The translations under genes were made by a program, and so were the position numbers. From Myxococcus hansupus (lineage in GTDB: Bacteria; Myxococcota; Myxococcia; Myxococcales; Myxococcaceae), in assembly GCF_000280925.3 (NCBI RefSeq), contig NZ_CP012109.1:434001-498000 (forward strand): 64,000 bases of DNA, read 5' to 3'. Below the pieces are notes generated by a model, which made no database searches, had not been told where the DNA came from, and saw only the letters and a program-made list of their open reading frames with translations. Each line of letters opens with the position of its first letter. Position 1 is the stretch's first letter. Of this stretch, positions 24,780-33,793 are shown in pieces.

Positions 24780-26744
24780 TCAGGGCGACAGCCTCAAGAG
24801 GAGGGTCGTGCCACCGGCGGCGGAGTACTCCGTCTGGTCCACGCGGATGACCTCCGAGTCCAGGAGGGCGCCGCCGAAGAGCACCTCGCCGGAGGGCGTC
24901 AGTCCCAGCATCGACGGCACCAGCCCTTGGCCCATGGCGCGAGACCAGCGGTGGTTGCCGTCGGGCCCATGGCTGGCCACGTAGGGATTCACCTCGCCGG
25001 CCCGATAGGGGTTCAAGATGCCGCCGCCCAGGTCCGTCATGTCGTTGAAGAGGCCCATCGTCACCAGGTTGCCTTGCGCGTCCACGACGAGGCCGCGGCC
25101 GTACTCTCCCTCGACGCCGCCGTACAGGCGCGCCCAGCGGTCCGTGGAGGAGGACTCCAACACGCCCAGCACCATGTCGGGCCAGTGGCCGGGGCTCGTC
25201 AGCGGAGCGCCCGCGAAGGTGAAGGTGTTGCGGACATGGCCGCTGAACGCCACGGCGTCACCCGGCATCGCCGCCACGCCCATGATGGCGCCCCGCGCCC
25301 CGTCGAGCCGGCGCACCCAGTGGCGCTCGCCCGTGGGAAGGAAGCGCGCGATGAAGGGCGTCTGCGACGGGGCGGAGCCCAGGGGATTGGTGCCGCTCGT
25401 GGTACCGCCCACCAGGATGTTCCCCAGGCTGTCGGTCGAGAGGGCCTGTCCCTGCGTGTTGCCTTCCGCGCCCGCGGCGAAGGCGTGGGACCACAGGTGC
25501 GTTCCTTCCCAGGAGAACTTCGCGAGGAACATTCCCCAGCGTCCGCCGGAGGGATGTGTGGAGGGCCCCGCGTCCAGGGGGCTTCCTCCCAGCGTCATGC
25601 GGCCCTGGAACTCACCGGTGAGGATGAGGCTGCCGTTGGCATCGGTGGCGATGTCCACGGCCCTGAGCTGGCCCGGCGAAGTCGTGCCCTGGTCATGGAC
25701 GACGGAACGGAAGGACCTGGCCCAGACGAACTGCCCCGTGGGGCTGAACTTCGCGATGAAGAGGCTGTGCGGTGTGCCAGCGTCCGTCCCGGGGATGGGG
25801 CCCGTGCCGAAGTCCAGCGCGCCCGAGTGGTGTCCGTACACGAGCAGATTGCCCAACGGGGTGTGCACGAGCCCTCCGAGCGTCAGCGACATCCCGGACG
25901 AGGGATGGGTCCTCGTCCACTGGATGGTGCCATTCGCGTCGGAGTGGGTCAGGTGCAGGCTCGAGCCGTAGGGCGGGGCGTCATGGAAGCGCGTGCTCAG
26001 GGTGGTGAAGCCGCCGCTGCCGTCCACGGCCAGGTCATTCGCCTGGTGGGGGCCTCGGAGGACCTGGGTGACGGCGCCGCCCGTCCCGAAGTGCTGACAC
26101 CGGGGCCGGGTCTCTCGCACCCGCAGGCGCAGCTCCGGGCGCAGGGTGGAGTTGGGATGCCGGTCGGCGGCGAAGTCCGTGCCGTCTCCCACTTCAGGGA
26201 GGAGGACGAAGCCGTACAGCCCACTCGCCGTGACGTGCGCCGTGACGTCGTACTCCACGAAGGTCCCGGAGGCGATGGCGCCCACGTTGGCCAGGGGAGG
26301 ACCCATGGGCGGGGGACGGGTGTTCCAGGTCAGCGAGTGCTCGTCCCAGTCCGGGCTGGTGGCATACAGGGCGGGGCCGTTGCTGGAGCCATCCTGCGCA
26401 TAGAGCCGCAGCGTCGCTTGGATGACCGTGGACTCCGAGAGGCCATCGACCCTGAAGCGCAGATAGGCTTCCTGCCGGGGATTGCCGTCCGAGATGATGA
26501 CTTCGGATGCGGGATTCGGCGTATCCGGTGCCTCCTGCGTGACGTAGGTGTCTCCGGCGGGGCGCCCGGTGGCGTTGAACTCCGTGCCCAGGACTTCGCA
26601 GCCGGGTGGAGGCGTCGCTGCTTCCATCTCCGCTGCCTGGGGCCGCCGCGCTCCGGCCTCCTCCGTCACCGCGCCGCCGCACCCCACCGTCATCCCCAGG
26701 AGCGGCAGCAAGCCCCAGCCCTTTCTCCAATGCCTCACACTCAC
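24780..26744 (-). CDS. DNRLRE-domain lipoprotein with SBBP-like beta-propeller repeats
   Basis: The 654-residue product starts at a GTG at 26744 with GGGAGG upstream and has a lipoprotein signal ending LLGMTVGCGG, so it is lipidated. Residues ~45-200 form a DNRLRE-type beta domain found in surface proteins (segments DTYVTQEAPDT, AYLRFRVDGL, TLRLYAQDG, WNTRP). The remainder carries repeated blade-like units with recurrent 'W-x-R' and 'D-x-x-G-N' elements (FVWARSFRS, TDANGSLILTGEF, THLWSHAFA, TDSLGNILVGG, RHWVRRLDG, VDAQGNLVTMGLF), similar to SBBP or delta-60 repeats. It is probably an outer-membrane or surface protein. Start codons further upstream lack a signal peptide. Confidence 0.8.
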   Translation of the reverse strand: MSVRHWRKGWGLLPLLGMTVGCGGAVTEEAGARRPQAAEMEAATPPPGCEVLGTEFNATGRPAGDTYVTQEAPDTPNPASEVIISDGNPRQEAYLRFRVDGLSESTVIQATLRLYAQDGSSNGPALYATSPDWDEHSLTWNTRPPPMGPPLANVGAIASGTFVEYDVTAHVTASGLYGFVLLPEVGDGTDFAADRHPNSTLRPELRLRVRETRPRCQHFGTGGAVTQVLRGPHQANDLAVDGSGGFTTLSTRFHDAPPYGSSLHLTHSDANGTIQWTRTHPSSGMSLTLGGLVHTPLGNLLVYGHHSGALDFGTGPIPGTDAGTPHSLFIAKFSPTGQFVWARSFRSVVHDQGTTSPGQLRAVDIATDANGSLILTGEFQGRMTLGGSPLDAGPSTHPSGGRWGMFLAKFSWEGTHLWSHAFAAGAEGNTQGQALSTDSLGNILVGGTTSGTNPLGSAPSQTPFIARFLPTGERHWVRRLDGARGAIMGVAAMPGDAVAFSGHVRNTFTFAGAPLTSPGHWPDMVLGVLESSSTDRWARLYGGVEGEYGRGLVVDAQGNLVTMGLFNDMTDLGGGILNPYRAGEVNPYVASHGPDGNHRWSRAMGQGLVPSMLGLTPSGEVLFGGALLDSEVIRVDQTEYSAAGGTTLLLRLSP

Positions 26745-26982
26745 TCGCGCCTCCCGGACCCATTGTCCGTCGCGAAGTGATTGCACCCCTGGTGCCAATG
26801 AAAGACGTCCCGTGGGTGCGGAAAACCGTGAGGGATTCAGCGGACCCACGCGTGTGCCGAGCGCCGCTATTTCCCAGCCGTGCCGGAACAATGGCCCTGG
26901 AGGGCAATGCGCTGTCCACCTGCACTCCGCCCAGGTGGAGATGCGCGCGACCGTTGCCAGATTGCAGGGAAGGAGCCCACGG
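26745..26982. promoter_or_regulatory. Divergent intergenic region with inverted repeat
   Basis: This 238-bp region separates the lipoprotein and the P-type ATPase. An imperfect inverted repeat at about 26780-26799 (ATTGCACC, 3 nt, GGTGcCAAT with one bulged base) is a candidate operator. CGTGGGT and ACCCACG, about 30 bp apart near 26810-26855, form a second, weaker one. GGAAGGAG at about 26968-26975 is the ribosome-binding site for the ATPase. Confidence 0.3.
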
Positions 26983-29811
26983 ATGAAAGACCAGCCCTCT
27001 TCGCCGTCACAGCCGGATGCACCAGCGCCCGCCAGGTTGCCTGCCGGTTCGAGGCACCCGTGGCATGCGCTGTCGCCGGACAAGGTGCTGACGGAGCTCG
27101 GCAGCACGGCCGAGGGGCTGACGGACGAGGAGGCACGCGAGCGGCTGGCCCGTCATGGGCCCAACGTGCTGGAGCGCGCGAAGCGGGACGGGCCGCTGAC
27201 GCTGCTGTGGCGGCAGGTGAACAGCCCGTTCATCTGGGTGCTCATCGCGTCCGCGGTGCTGGCCGTCATCATGGGGAAGGTGACGGACGGGTTGGTGGTG
27301 GCGGCGGTGGTGGTGCTCAACACGTTGATTGGCTTCGTGCAGGAGTACCGCGCGGGGAAGGCGATTGAGTCCCTCAGCCGCATGGTGCCGGAGACCGCCA
27401 CGGTGATTCGCGCGGGCCGCAAGCTGCGGGTGCCCGCGGCGCAGGGGGTGCCCGGTGACGTGATGGAGCTGGCGCCTGGCGACAAGGTCCCCGCGGACAT
27501 GCGGCTCTTGTCGGCGCGCAACCTCTCGGTGGAGGAGGCCGCGCTCACCGGTGAGTCCGTGCCCGCGCAGAAGGCGGTGGCGCCGGTGCCGGAAGAGGCC
27601 GAGCTGGGCGACCGCGCCAGTCTGCTCTTCGGCGGGACGCTGGTGACCTCCGGCTCGGCGCAGGCGGTGGTGGTGGCCACGGGGCAGGCCACGGAGCTGG
27701 GGCGCATCTCCACGCTGCTGCGCGAGGCCACCGACCTCCAGACGCCGCTCACCCAGGCCCTGGCCGTCATCGGCAAGTACATCACCGTGGGCATCCTGCT
27801 GATTTCCGTCGCGCTGCTGGGCGTGGGGCTGGTGCGCGGCTACGCGTTGAGCGAGGCCGTCGTCGTGGCCATCACCCTGGCAGTGGCGGCGATTCCAGAG
27901 GGACTGCCCGCCATCGTCACCATCGCCCTGGCCATTGGCGTGCAACGCATGGCCGCTCGGCGCGCCGTCATCCGCAAGCTGCCCGCGGTGGAGACGCTGG
28001 GGAGCACCACCGTCATCTGCTCGGACAAGACGGGGACGCTCACCCGCAACGAGATGACGGTGCAGGCGCTGTGGACGTCCGCCGGGACGTACGCGCTCAG
28101 CGGCGTGGGGTACACGCCCAAGGGCGAGCTGACGCGAGACGGACAGCGCGTGGAGACGCCGCCGCAGGATGTCCAGGCGCTGCTGCTGGCGGGCGCGCTG
28201 TGCAACGACGCGGCGCTTCAGCATCGGGACGGTCAGTGGGAGATGACGGGCGACCCGACCGAAGCCGCGCTGCTGGTGGCGGCGGAGAAGGCGGGGATGT
28301 CCATGGAGGCGGTGCGCGAGGCGCATCCGCGCCTGGATGCCATCCCCTTCGAGTCCGAGAACCAGTTCATGGCCACGCTGCACGCGGCCGGAAATGCAGG
28401 CCACCGCATCCTGCTCAAGGGCGCGCCAGAAGTCGTCCTGCGCCGCTGCGGGGGGGAGGAGGACCACGTCACCTCCAGCAGCGTCCTGGCGGAGGTGGAG
28501 CAGATGGCGCGGCGGGGCATGCGCGTGCTCGCGGTGGCGTACCGGGAGGTGTCCAGCGCACACACCGCGTTGCGGATGGAGGACGTCGAGAGCGGGCTGC
28601 GGCTGCTCGGCCTGCAGGGGATGATTGACCCGCCGCGCGAGGAGGCGAAGGCGGCGGTGCGCGCCTGTCACGAAGCGGGCATCACGGTGAAGATGATTAC
28701 GGGTGACCACCCCGCGACGGCGGTGGCCATCGGCGCGCAGCTCGGGTTGCTGCAACCCGACGAGGAGGGTGTCACCGGCGCGAAGCTGGCGGCCACGGAT
28801 GACGCGGCGCTGGAGGCGGTGGCCCACCGCTCGAACGTCTTCGCGCGCGTGGCGCCCGAGCACAAGCTGCGGCTGGTGCGCGCGCTCCAGCGCCAGCAGC
28901 ACGTGGTGGCCATGACGGGGGACGGGGTGAACGACGCGCCCGCGCTCAAGCAGGCCAACATCGGCGTGGCCATGGGCATCACCGGCACGGCGGTGGCCAA
29001 GGACGCGGCGGACATCGTGCTGACGGACGACAACTTCGCCTCCATCGTCGCGGCGGTGGAGGAGGGGCGGCGCGTCTACGACAACCTCATCAAGTCGCTG
29101 GCCTTCGTGTTGCCCACCAACCTGGGCCTGGCGCTCATCCTGCTTTTCGGCGTCTCGCTGTTCCCCATCCAGGACGTGGGCGGACGGCTGGTGCCGCTGA
29201 TGGCCATGCTCCCCACGCAGTTGCTGTGGATCAACCTGGTGGCCACGGTGTCCCTGGCGTTGCCGTTGGCCTTCGAGGCCCGCGAACCGGATGTCATGCG
29301 CAGGGCGCCCCGGGCCCCTGGGGCACCGGTGCTCAGTCACTTCGTGGTGATGCGCACCGGCCTGGTGGCGCTGCTCATGGCCGCGGGCGCCATCGGTCTC
29401 TTCTGGTGGGAGTACCACCGGGACCTCACCGGCAGCGGACACACGCAGGCGCTGGCCGAGGCCCAGACGATGGCGGTGAACACCGTCATCAGCTTCCAGA
29501 TGTTCTACCTGTTCATGTGCCGCAGCCTCATGGGCTCGGTGCGCAAGGTCGGCCTCTTCAGCAACCGCTCGGTTTTCGTGGGCATGGGTCTGCTGGTGCT
29601 GCTCCAGGTGGCCTTCATGTACCTGCCCTTCATGCAGCGCGTGTTCGGCACCGCGCCGCTGGGCTTGAAGGACGTGGGGCTGTCCATCCTGATGGGCGCG
29701 GTGGTGCTGCCGGTGGTGGGACTGGAGAAGTGGCTGCGGCAGCGCAAGAAGGACTCGGACACCCCGTCGAGACGCGGCGCCGCGCGGCTGGGCGAGCGCG
29801 TGCCGGCGTGA
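26983..29811 (+). CDS. P-type cation-transporting ATPase (P2/PMR1-like)
   Basis: This 942-residue ion pump has an N-terminal cation ATPase domain (about 24-100), actuator domain with TGES (189-192), M4 motif IPEGLPA (304-310), phosphorylation site D348-K-T-G-T, a nucleotide-binding domain, the hinge MTGDGVNDAPALKQ and six C-terminal helices. PEGLP places it with type II pumps (Ca2+, H+, Na+/K+ relatives). However, M6 reads NLVATVSLALPLA where Ca2+ pumps have NLVTDGLPA, so two usual cation ligands are absent and the ion is uncertain. The ATG at 26983 follows GGAAGGAG; the frame upstream to 26548 overlaps the divergent gene and is not supported. It is monocistronic and convergent with the DUF547 gene. 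Confidence 0.92.
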   Translation: MKDQPSSPSQPDAPAPARLPAGSRHPWHALSPDKVLTELGSTAEGLTDEEARERLARHGPNVLERAKRDGPLTLLWRQVNSPFIWVLIASAVLAVIMGKVTDGLVVAAVVVLNTLIGFVQEYRAGKAIESLSRMVPETATVIRAGRKLRVPAAQGVPGDVMELAPGDKVPADMRLLSARNLSVEEAALTGESVPAQKAVAPVPEEAELGDRASLLFGGTLVTSGSAQAVVVATGQATELGRISTLLREATDLQTPLTQALAVIGKYITVGILLISVALLGVGLVRGYALSEAVVVAITLAVAAIPEGLPAIVTIALAIGVQRMAARRAVIRKLPAVETLGSTTVICSDKTGTLTRNEMTVQALWTSAGTYALSGVGYTPKGELTRDGQRVETPPQDVQALLLAGALCNDAALQHRDGQWEMTGDPTEAALLVAAEKAGMSMEAVREAHPRLDAIPFESENQFMATLHAAGNAGHRILLKGAPEVVLRRCGGEEDHVTSSSVLAEVEQMARRGMRVLAVAYREVSSAHTALRMEDVESGLRLLGLQGMIDPPREEAKAAVRACHEAGITVKMITGDHPATAVAIGAQLGLLQPDEEGVTGAKLAATDDAALEAVAHRSNVFARVAPEHKLRLVRALQRQQHVVAMTGDGVNDAPALKQANIGVAMGITGTAVAKDAADIVLTDDNFASIVAAVEEGRRVYDNLIKSLAFVLPTNLGLALILLFGVSLFPIQDVGGRLVPLMAMLPTQLLWINLVATVSLALPLAFEAREPDVMRRAPRAPGAPVLSHFVVMRTGLVALLMAAGAIGLFWWEYHRDLTGSGHTQALAEAQTMAVNTVISFQMFYLFMCRSLMGSVRKVGLFSNRSVFVGMGLLVLLQVAFMYLPFMQRVFGTAPLGLKDVGLSILMGAVVLPVVGLEKWLRQRKKDSDTPSRRGAARLGERVPA

Positions 29812-29817
29812 GGTCCT

Positions 29818-30714
29818 TCAGGGGCGCGCCGCGCGCGCGGCGGCGTCCGGCAGCGTCCAGTCCCGCGCCATGAAGGCGATGCGGCACTTGTCCAGGCGGG
29901 GGCCGCAGGCGCGGTCCAGGTCGCTCCGGGTGTCGCAGCCCGGGCGCTCCTCGCAGGTGTCCGGCAGGAAGGCCCAGACGAACTGGAGCACGTTGCCGCC
30001 GCGGCCCTCGGGCAACGCGGCGAGGAAGTCCTCCCGGCGCTCCTCGAACAGCGACGCCAGGTAGACGGTGTCCCGCTCCAGCCTCACGTTGCGCCGGTCT
30101 CCCACGAAGCGGCGGCCCGCCTCGTTGAGCTGTGAGTCGAGGAACTCCGGCTGGAAGTGCGAGCCATCCAGCCGCGCACCGCCGCGCGCGGCCTGGAAGA
30201 GGGCCAGGTGGATGCGCGGGTCGGCGAACTCGCGGCGCAGCACGCGGTGCTCCAACGCCCACAGCGTGAGCCGCTCGCCGCCCACCGGCCAGGAGCGGCC
30301 CCAGAAGAAGCGCCCCAGCCAGGGCTGCTGCACCGTCTCCAGATAGGGGTAGCCGTCCACGACCTGCTGCAACACCAGCGCGTTGTAGGTGTTGAGCCAG
30401 TACGCCAGCGCGTCCTCCGGCGTGGGGAAGACGTCCGGCCGGTTGTGCGGGGAGAACGACGCCAGCGAGTCGATGAACGCGTCCAACGTCTTGCGCTCAC
30501 GCCCCATGGACGCGAAGTCCACGTCACCGTTGGCGCGCACGTGCCGCAGCGCCTTCGCGTAGTCGTGGTAGTCGAAGGGCGTGGACGGCGAGGGCACCCC
30601 TGCGGGAAGCAGGCCCTGCACGTGGAGTGCGCCCCCCGCGCCCGCCAGTGCGGCGACGACGAGCAACACGGCGGTCACCGGCAGGCGACGGCGAGGAGCG
30701 GAAGGGGTGTCCAC
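29818..30714 (-). CDS. DUF547 domain protein, membrane-anchored or exported
   Basis: This 298-residue protein has an N-terminal hydrophobic helix (about 11-32) and a DUF547 region with the family segments YWLNTYNALVLQQVVDGYP (about 104-122), LTLWALEHRVLRREFADPRIHLAL (about 147-170) and LDSQLNEAGRRFVGD. DUF547 proteins are papain-like-fold proteins with no firmly established biochemical role. A C-terminal cysteine-containing stretch (CEERPGC, ACGPRLDKC) suggests disulfides outside the cytoplasm. The start is a GTG at 30714. TATGCT lies ~9 nt before it on the minus strand, which would leave almost no leader. Confidence 0.82.
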   Translation of the reverse strand: MDTPSAPRRRLPVTAVLLVVAALAGAGGALHVQGLLPAGVPSPSTPFDYHDYAKALRHVRANGDVDFASMGRERKTLDAFIDSLASFSPHNRPDVFPTPEDALAYWLNTYNALVLQQVVDGYPYLETVQQPWLGRFFWGRSWPVGGERLTLWALEHRVLRREFADPRIHLALFQAARGGARLDGSHFQPEFLDSQLNEAGRRFVGDRRNVRLERDTVYLASLFEERREDFLAALPEGRGGNVLQFVWAFLPDTCEERPGCDTRSDLDRACGPRLDKCRIAFMARDWTLPDAAARAARP

Positions 30715-30811
30715 GGGCGGGCAGCATAACCCAGCGGGAAGGGGGCTGCCCGGCCCTCGGGTTCACCCCGCGTAACGTGGAGGCCACTGCAAACGGGGAT
30801 AGCCACCGATT

Positions 30812-30817
30812 TATACT
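30812..30817 (+). promoter_or_regulatory. Candidate -10 element of the Rieske gene
   Basis: TATACT sits 8 nt before the ATG at 30826 in an otherwise GC-rich region, and no Shine-Dalgarno sequence is visible between them. If used, transcription would start at or next to the ATG, giving a leaderless mRNA. No good -35 hexamer is seen 17 bp upstream. Confidence 0.35.
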
Positions 30818-30825
30818 GGGCGCAC

Positions 30826-31872
30826 ATGGAGCCTACCCCCAAGGTCATCCGTCACTTCCATCCCGTTCTTCCCGCCCGCTCCCTGGGCACCTCACCTGTC
30901 CGTGTGGAACTCGCGGGCCGCGCCTATGCGCTGTTCCGGGATGCCGCGGGACAACCGGCCGCGCTCGCGGATGCGTGTCCCCACCGCTTCGCGCCGCTGT
31001 CCAAGGGCAAGGTGCGTCCGGACGGGCGGCTCCAGTGCCCGTACCACGGCTGGCGCTTCGACGCGCAGGGCAAGGGCAGCAACCCCAGTCAGCCGGAGCT
31101 GCGTCACTGCGACGCGCGCAGCTTCCAGGTGGTGGAGCGCTACGGCTACCTCTGGCTGGCCGAGCGGGACACGCCGCTCTCCGCGATGCCCGACATGGGC
31201 GACGAGGGCTACGTCTTCGGCGGCGCGTTCTCCACGCACTTCCCCGCGCCCCTGCACGTGTCGCTCGACAACTTCAGCGAGGACGAGCACACGCCCTACG
31301 TCCACACCCGGCTGGGCTGGGATGACGCGAACGCGAGCCGCGTGGACTTCGAGGCGCAGAACCTGGAGGACCGCACGGTGATTCGCTACCGCGCCCCGCA
31401 GCGGCCCGCGCCGATGATGGTGGTGCTGGGCGTGCGCGACGGCGACTTCTTCCAGAACGAATGGGTGACGCGCTTCGACCCGGTGCGCAGCCAGTACACC
31501 ATTCAATGGACGGCGCCCGACGGACGTCCGCGTCCCTTCATCACCCGCGCGAACATCTTCTTCGTGCCGGAGACGGCGCGCACCACGCGCCTGCACGTGT
31601 TCTCATTCCTGCGGACGGAGCAGCCGCTGCTGCGCCCGCTGCTCCCCGTGGCGGCGCGGGCCGCCATGGCGCTGACGTGGTGGGAGGTCCGCGACGACGC
31701 GCAGTTCATCGCCACCGTGGCGGACACGCCGTACAGCCACAAGGGCATGCGGTTGGACCGCTTCGACACGCCGCTGGTGCACCAGCGCCGGCTCCTGGAG
31801 CGCATCTACTACGGCGCTGGCGCGAAGCCGGCGGCGGTGGTGCCGCTCACGCGCGAGGCCCCGGGCCTGTGA
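30826..31872 (+). CDS. Rieske [2Fe-2S] non-haem iron oxygenase
   Basis: This 348-residue ring-hydroxylating-type oxygenase alpha subunit has a Rieske cluster motif C51-P-H53 ... C71-P-Y-H74-G-W (17-residue spacing between pairs) and a mononuclear iron site E152-x-x-H155-x4-H160 in DNFSEDEHTPYVH. The C-terminal half is the catalytic helix-grip domain. The length and the LHVSLDNFSEDEHTPYVH style resemble the vanillate demethylase / pheophorbide oxygenase branch, which uses a separate reductase. No reductase gene is adjacent, and the substrate is unknown. It diverges from the DUF547 gene. Confidence 0.88.
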   Translation: MEPTPKVIRHFHPVLPARSLGTSPVRVELAGRAYALFRDAAGQPAALADACPHRFAPLSKGKVRPDGRLQCPYHGWRFDAQGKGSNPSQPELRHCDARSFQVVERYGYLWLAERDTPLSAMPDMGDEGYVFGGAFSTHFPAPLHVSLDNFSEDEHTPYVHTRLGWDDANASRVDFEAQNLEDRTVIRYRAPQRPAPMMVVLGVRDGDFFQNEWVTRFDPVRSQYTIQWTAPDGRPRPFITRANIFFVPETARTTRLHVFSFLRTEQPLLRPLLPVAARAAMALTWWEVRDDAQFIATVADTPYSHKGMRLDRFDTPLVHQRRLLERIYYGAGAKPAAVVPLTREAPGL

Positions 31873-31882
31873 CAGTGTGAAG

Positions 31883-31902
31883 GCGCGGGACGGGGTCCGC
31901 GC
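31883..31902. terminator. Hairpin between convergent genes
   Basis: GCGCGGGAC pairs with GTCCGCGC with one bulged G, forming a compact hairpin that fills most of the 30-bp gap between the Rieske gene and the small cysteine protein. Confidence 0.35.
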
Positions 31903-32112
31903 TCAGTGCATCGACGGTGAGGGCTCCTCGTAGACGGGGGTGCCCACGCTGGCGCGGGCCTCGTAGGCGTTGCAGCCGCTTTCGCCAGAGACCTCCAGCT
32001 CGAACTCGGACAGCTCCGGCTGCATGCAGCGGTGCGTCTCGCTCGCGCTCTGGGGGTTCTGGTTGGCGAAGTAACGGCAACCCTTGCAGTTGCCAAACTG
32101 TCCTTCCGCCAT
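31903..32112 (-). CDS. Small four-cysteine protein
   Basis: This is a 69-residue protein of unrecognised family. It has four cysteines (C9, C12, C29, C47) in the pattern C-x2-C-x16-C-x17-C, and the segments NCKGCRYF and SGCNAYEARA. The spacing could hold a metal ion or an iron-sulfur cluster. There is no signal peptide, so it is probably cytoplasmic. The ATG at 32112 has a very good GAGGAGG ribosome-binding site 7 nt upstream, which is the main evidence that it is translated. It lies downstream of the TolC gene on the same strand, with a hairpin between. Confidence 0.68.
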   Translation of the reverse strand: MAEGQFGNCKGCRYFANQNPQSASETHRCMQPELSEFELEVSGESGCNAYEARASVGTPVYEEPSPSMH

Positions 32113-32192
32113 GACGTCCTCCTCGGGAATGGGTGTGATGCCTCCCCTCGAGGGTGCTGCCGGGTTGGGACGTCCACAACCGGCGCTCGGCC

Positions 32193-32219
32193 CGGCGCCC
32201 GGAGAACAGACGGGCGCCG
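32193..32219 (-). terminator. Hairpin downstream of TolC
   Basis: A perfect 9-bp stem (CGGCGCCCG at 32193-32201, CGGGCGCCG at 32211-32219, 9-nt loop) begins 16 bp after the TolC stop on the minus strand. CGCTCGG/CCGAGCG flanking it offers an alternative pairing. No clear T-run follows. Confidence 0.5.
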
Positions 32220-32235
32220 AGCGGAGGCGCTGGGA

Positions 32236-33636
32236 TTACTGCTGACGGGGCGCGTCCTGCGGCCCTGGCTGCGCGGGCTGCGTCGGCTGCGTCTGCGCCG
32301 GCAGCGGCTGGAGGAACGGCGCCGCCGACTGCTCCACCATCAGGTCCGAGGTCAGCGGCCGGGCGCCGAAGGCACCCACGGCGCGCATCAGCTTCAGCGC
32401 GGCGAGCGAAGCCTGGAGCCGCTCGGCCACCAGGCCAATCTCCGCCTGGGTGAGGGCGGTGTTCGCGTCCGCCACTTCCAGGTAGGTGGCCACGTCCGCC
32501 CGGAAGGCGGCCTCCGTGAGGCGCTGGGATTCACGGGCCAGCTCCACGGCCTGCGCGGCCTTGAAGCGGTTGGCCAGGGCGCTCTCGAGGTCGAGCTGCG
32601 CGGTGTTCACTTCCTGCCGCGCGGTGAGCTCCGCCTTGCGCTGCAGGGCCCGGTTCTCCGCGATGACGGCGGAGGCCTCCGCCAGGTTGGCCTCGCGCAG
32701 ACCGCCGTCCCACAGCGTCCAGCTCGCGCCCAGCGTGATGAGCCAGATGCGGTTGGAGCCGACGAGGCCCGCCGCGTTGTTGATGTTGTACGTGCCGCTC
32801 AACTGCACGTTGGGCAGGTAGCTGAACCACACGCCGCGCTTGTTGGTCTGCGACAGCTCCACCCGCTCACGCGCCGCGGCCACGTCCGCGCGCTGCTCGA
32901 GCGAGCGCTCCACCAGCACGTCGGTGTCCGTCTTCTCCGGCACCTGCGGCTCCGGCGGCATGGCGACGTTGAAGTTCGGGTCGTCCAGCGCCAGCAGGGT
33001 GGACAGCACCAGCTTGGCCGAGGCCTCCGCGTTGCGCGCGCGGATGAGGTCCTGCTCGGCCCGGGCCAGGTCCTGCTCGGCGCGCAGCAGCGCCACGCGC
33101 GTCACCGTGCCCGCATCGAAGCGGACCTTCGTGTCCTTGGCGCGCGCGGTGTTGAGCTCCACCAGCCGCTCCTGCACCGTCACCGCCTGGGCCTGCGCCG
33201 CGGTGCCGTAGAACGCCTGCGCCACGCCGAAGAAGATTTCGCGCCGGGCCTGCTCCACGTTGAGGGCGGCCACGCGCTCCGCCTGGTAGGCGGCCTGGAT
33301 GCCGGCCCACAACTGCGGCGCGATGAGGGCCTGCCGCACCTGGCCCTGGGCCTGGATCTGCACGCGCGGCTGGATGACGATTTCGACCGGCGCGAGCGGA
33401 CCCGCGGGGATGACGGCCTCGATGGAGTTACGGATGATGGCGCCGCTGACGCTGACCTGGGGCAGGTAGTTCGACCAGGCCTTGCGGGACGCGGTGTCCG
33501 CCTGGGCAAGGCGGGCCTGCGCGGCCTTGAGGTCCAGGTTCTCCTGGCGGGCGCGGTTGAGCGCGTCTTCCAATGTCAGCGTGGGCGGTGCCGCGGCCAG
33601 GGTGGCCGCCAGGGACAGCGCCAGGAATGAACTCAT
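32236..33636 (-). CDS. TolC-family outer-membrane efflux/secretion channel
   Basis: The 466-residue product has a signal peptide (MSSFLALSLAATLAAAPP), the N-terminal TolC segment LTLEDALNRARQENLDLKAAQARL and two OEP repeats of long helices and beta strands (second repeat around LEQRADVAAARERVELSQTNKRGVWFSYLPNVQLSGTY). It ends in a Gln/Pro-rich tail. TolC proteins form trimeric channels joined to RND, ABC or MFS pumps, but no pump or adaptor gene lies beside it here. It diverges from a MarR regulator, which probably controls it. The ATG at 33636 follows an AGGAGG-type site. Confidence 0.92.
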   Translation of the reverse strand: MSSFLALSLAATLAAAPPTLTLEDALNRARQENLDLKAAQARLAQADTASRKAWSNYLPQVSVSGAIIRNSIEAVIPAGPLAPVEIVIQPRVQIQAQGQVRQALIAPQLWAGIQAAYQAERVAALNVEQARREIFFGVAQAFYGTAAQAQAVTVQERLVELNTARAKDTKVRFDAGTVTRVALLRAEQDLARAEQDLIRARNAEASAKLVLSTLLALDDPNFNVAMPPEPQVPEKTDTDVLVERSLEQRADVAAARERVELSQTNKRGVWFSYLPNVQLSGTYNINNAAGLVGSNRIWLITLGASWTLWDGGLREANLAEASAVIAENRALQRKAELTARQEVNTAQLDLESALANRFKAAQAVELARESQRLTEAAFRADVATYLEVADANTALTQAEIGLVAERLQASLAALKLMRAVGAFGARPLTSDLMVEQSAAPFLQPLPAQTQPTQPAQPGPQDAPRQQ

Positions 33637-33763
33637 GACCGCCTCTACCTCCTGAAGGGCCCGCGCCGGCGCGGGGCCACTGCGTCCGGAATGGACTTGC
33701 TACGGGTTGAGCCTCGGGTCGGGAGCCATAGTCCATGACGTCCGAATTTGGAAGCTCCGGAAT

Positions 33764-33793
33764 GTAGTAACCCTCAATAGTTGATGAAGTCAA
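33764..33793 (-). promoter_or_regulatory. Candidate tolC promoter overlapping inverted repeats
   Basis: On the minus strand TTGACT (33788-33793) and TACTAC (33764-33769) are separated by 18 bp, a reasonable -35/-10 pair. The area is unusually AT-rich. TCAA and TTGA blocks alternate as TCAA-N3-TTGA-N5-TCAA between 33774 and 33793, giving overlapping inverted repeats of the type MarR proteins bind. A MarR dimer here would block the promoter. Confidence 0.45.

Noticed and set aside
27007..29442. An 811-residue open frame opposite the P-type ATPase
   Set aside because: Same antisense composition; the ATPase motifs on the + strand are intact throughout.
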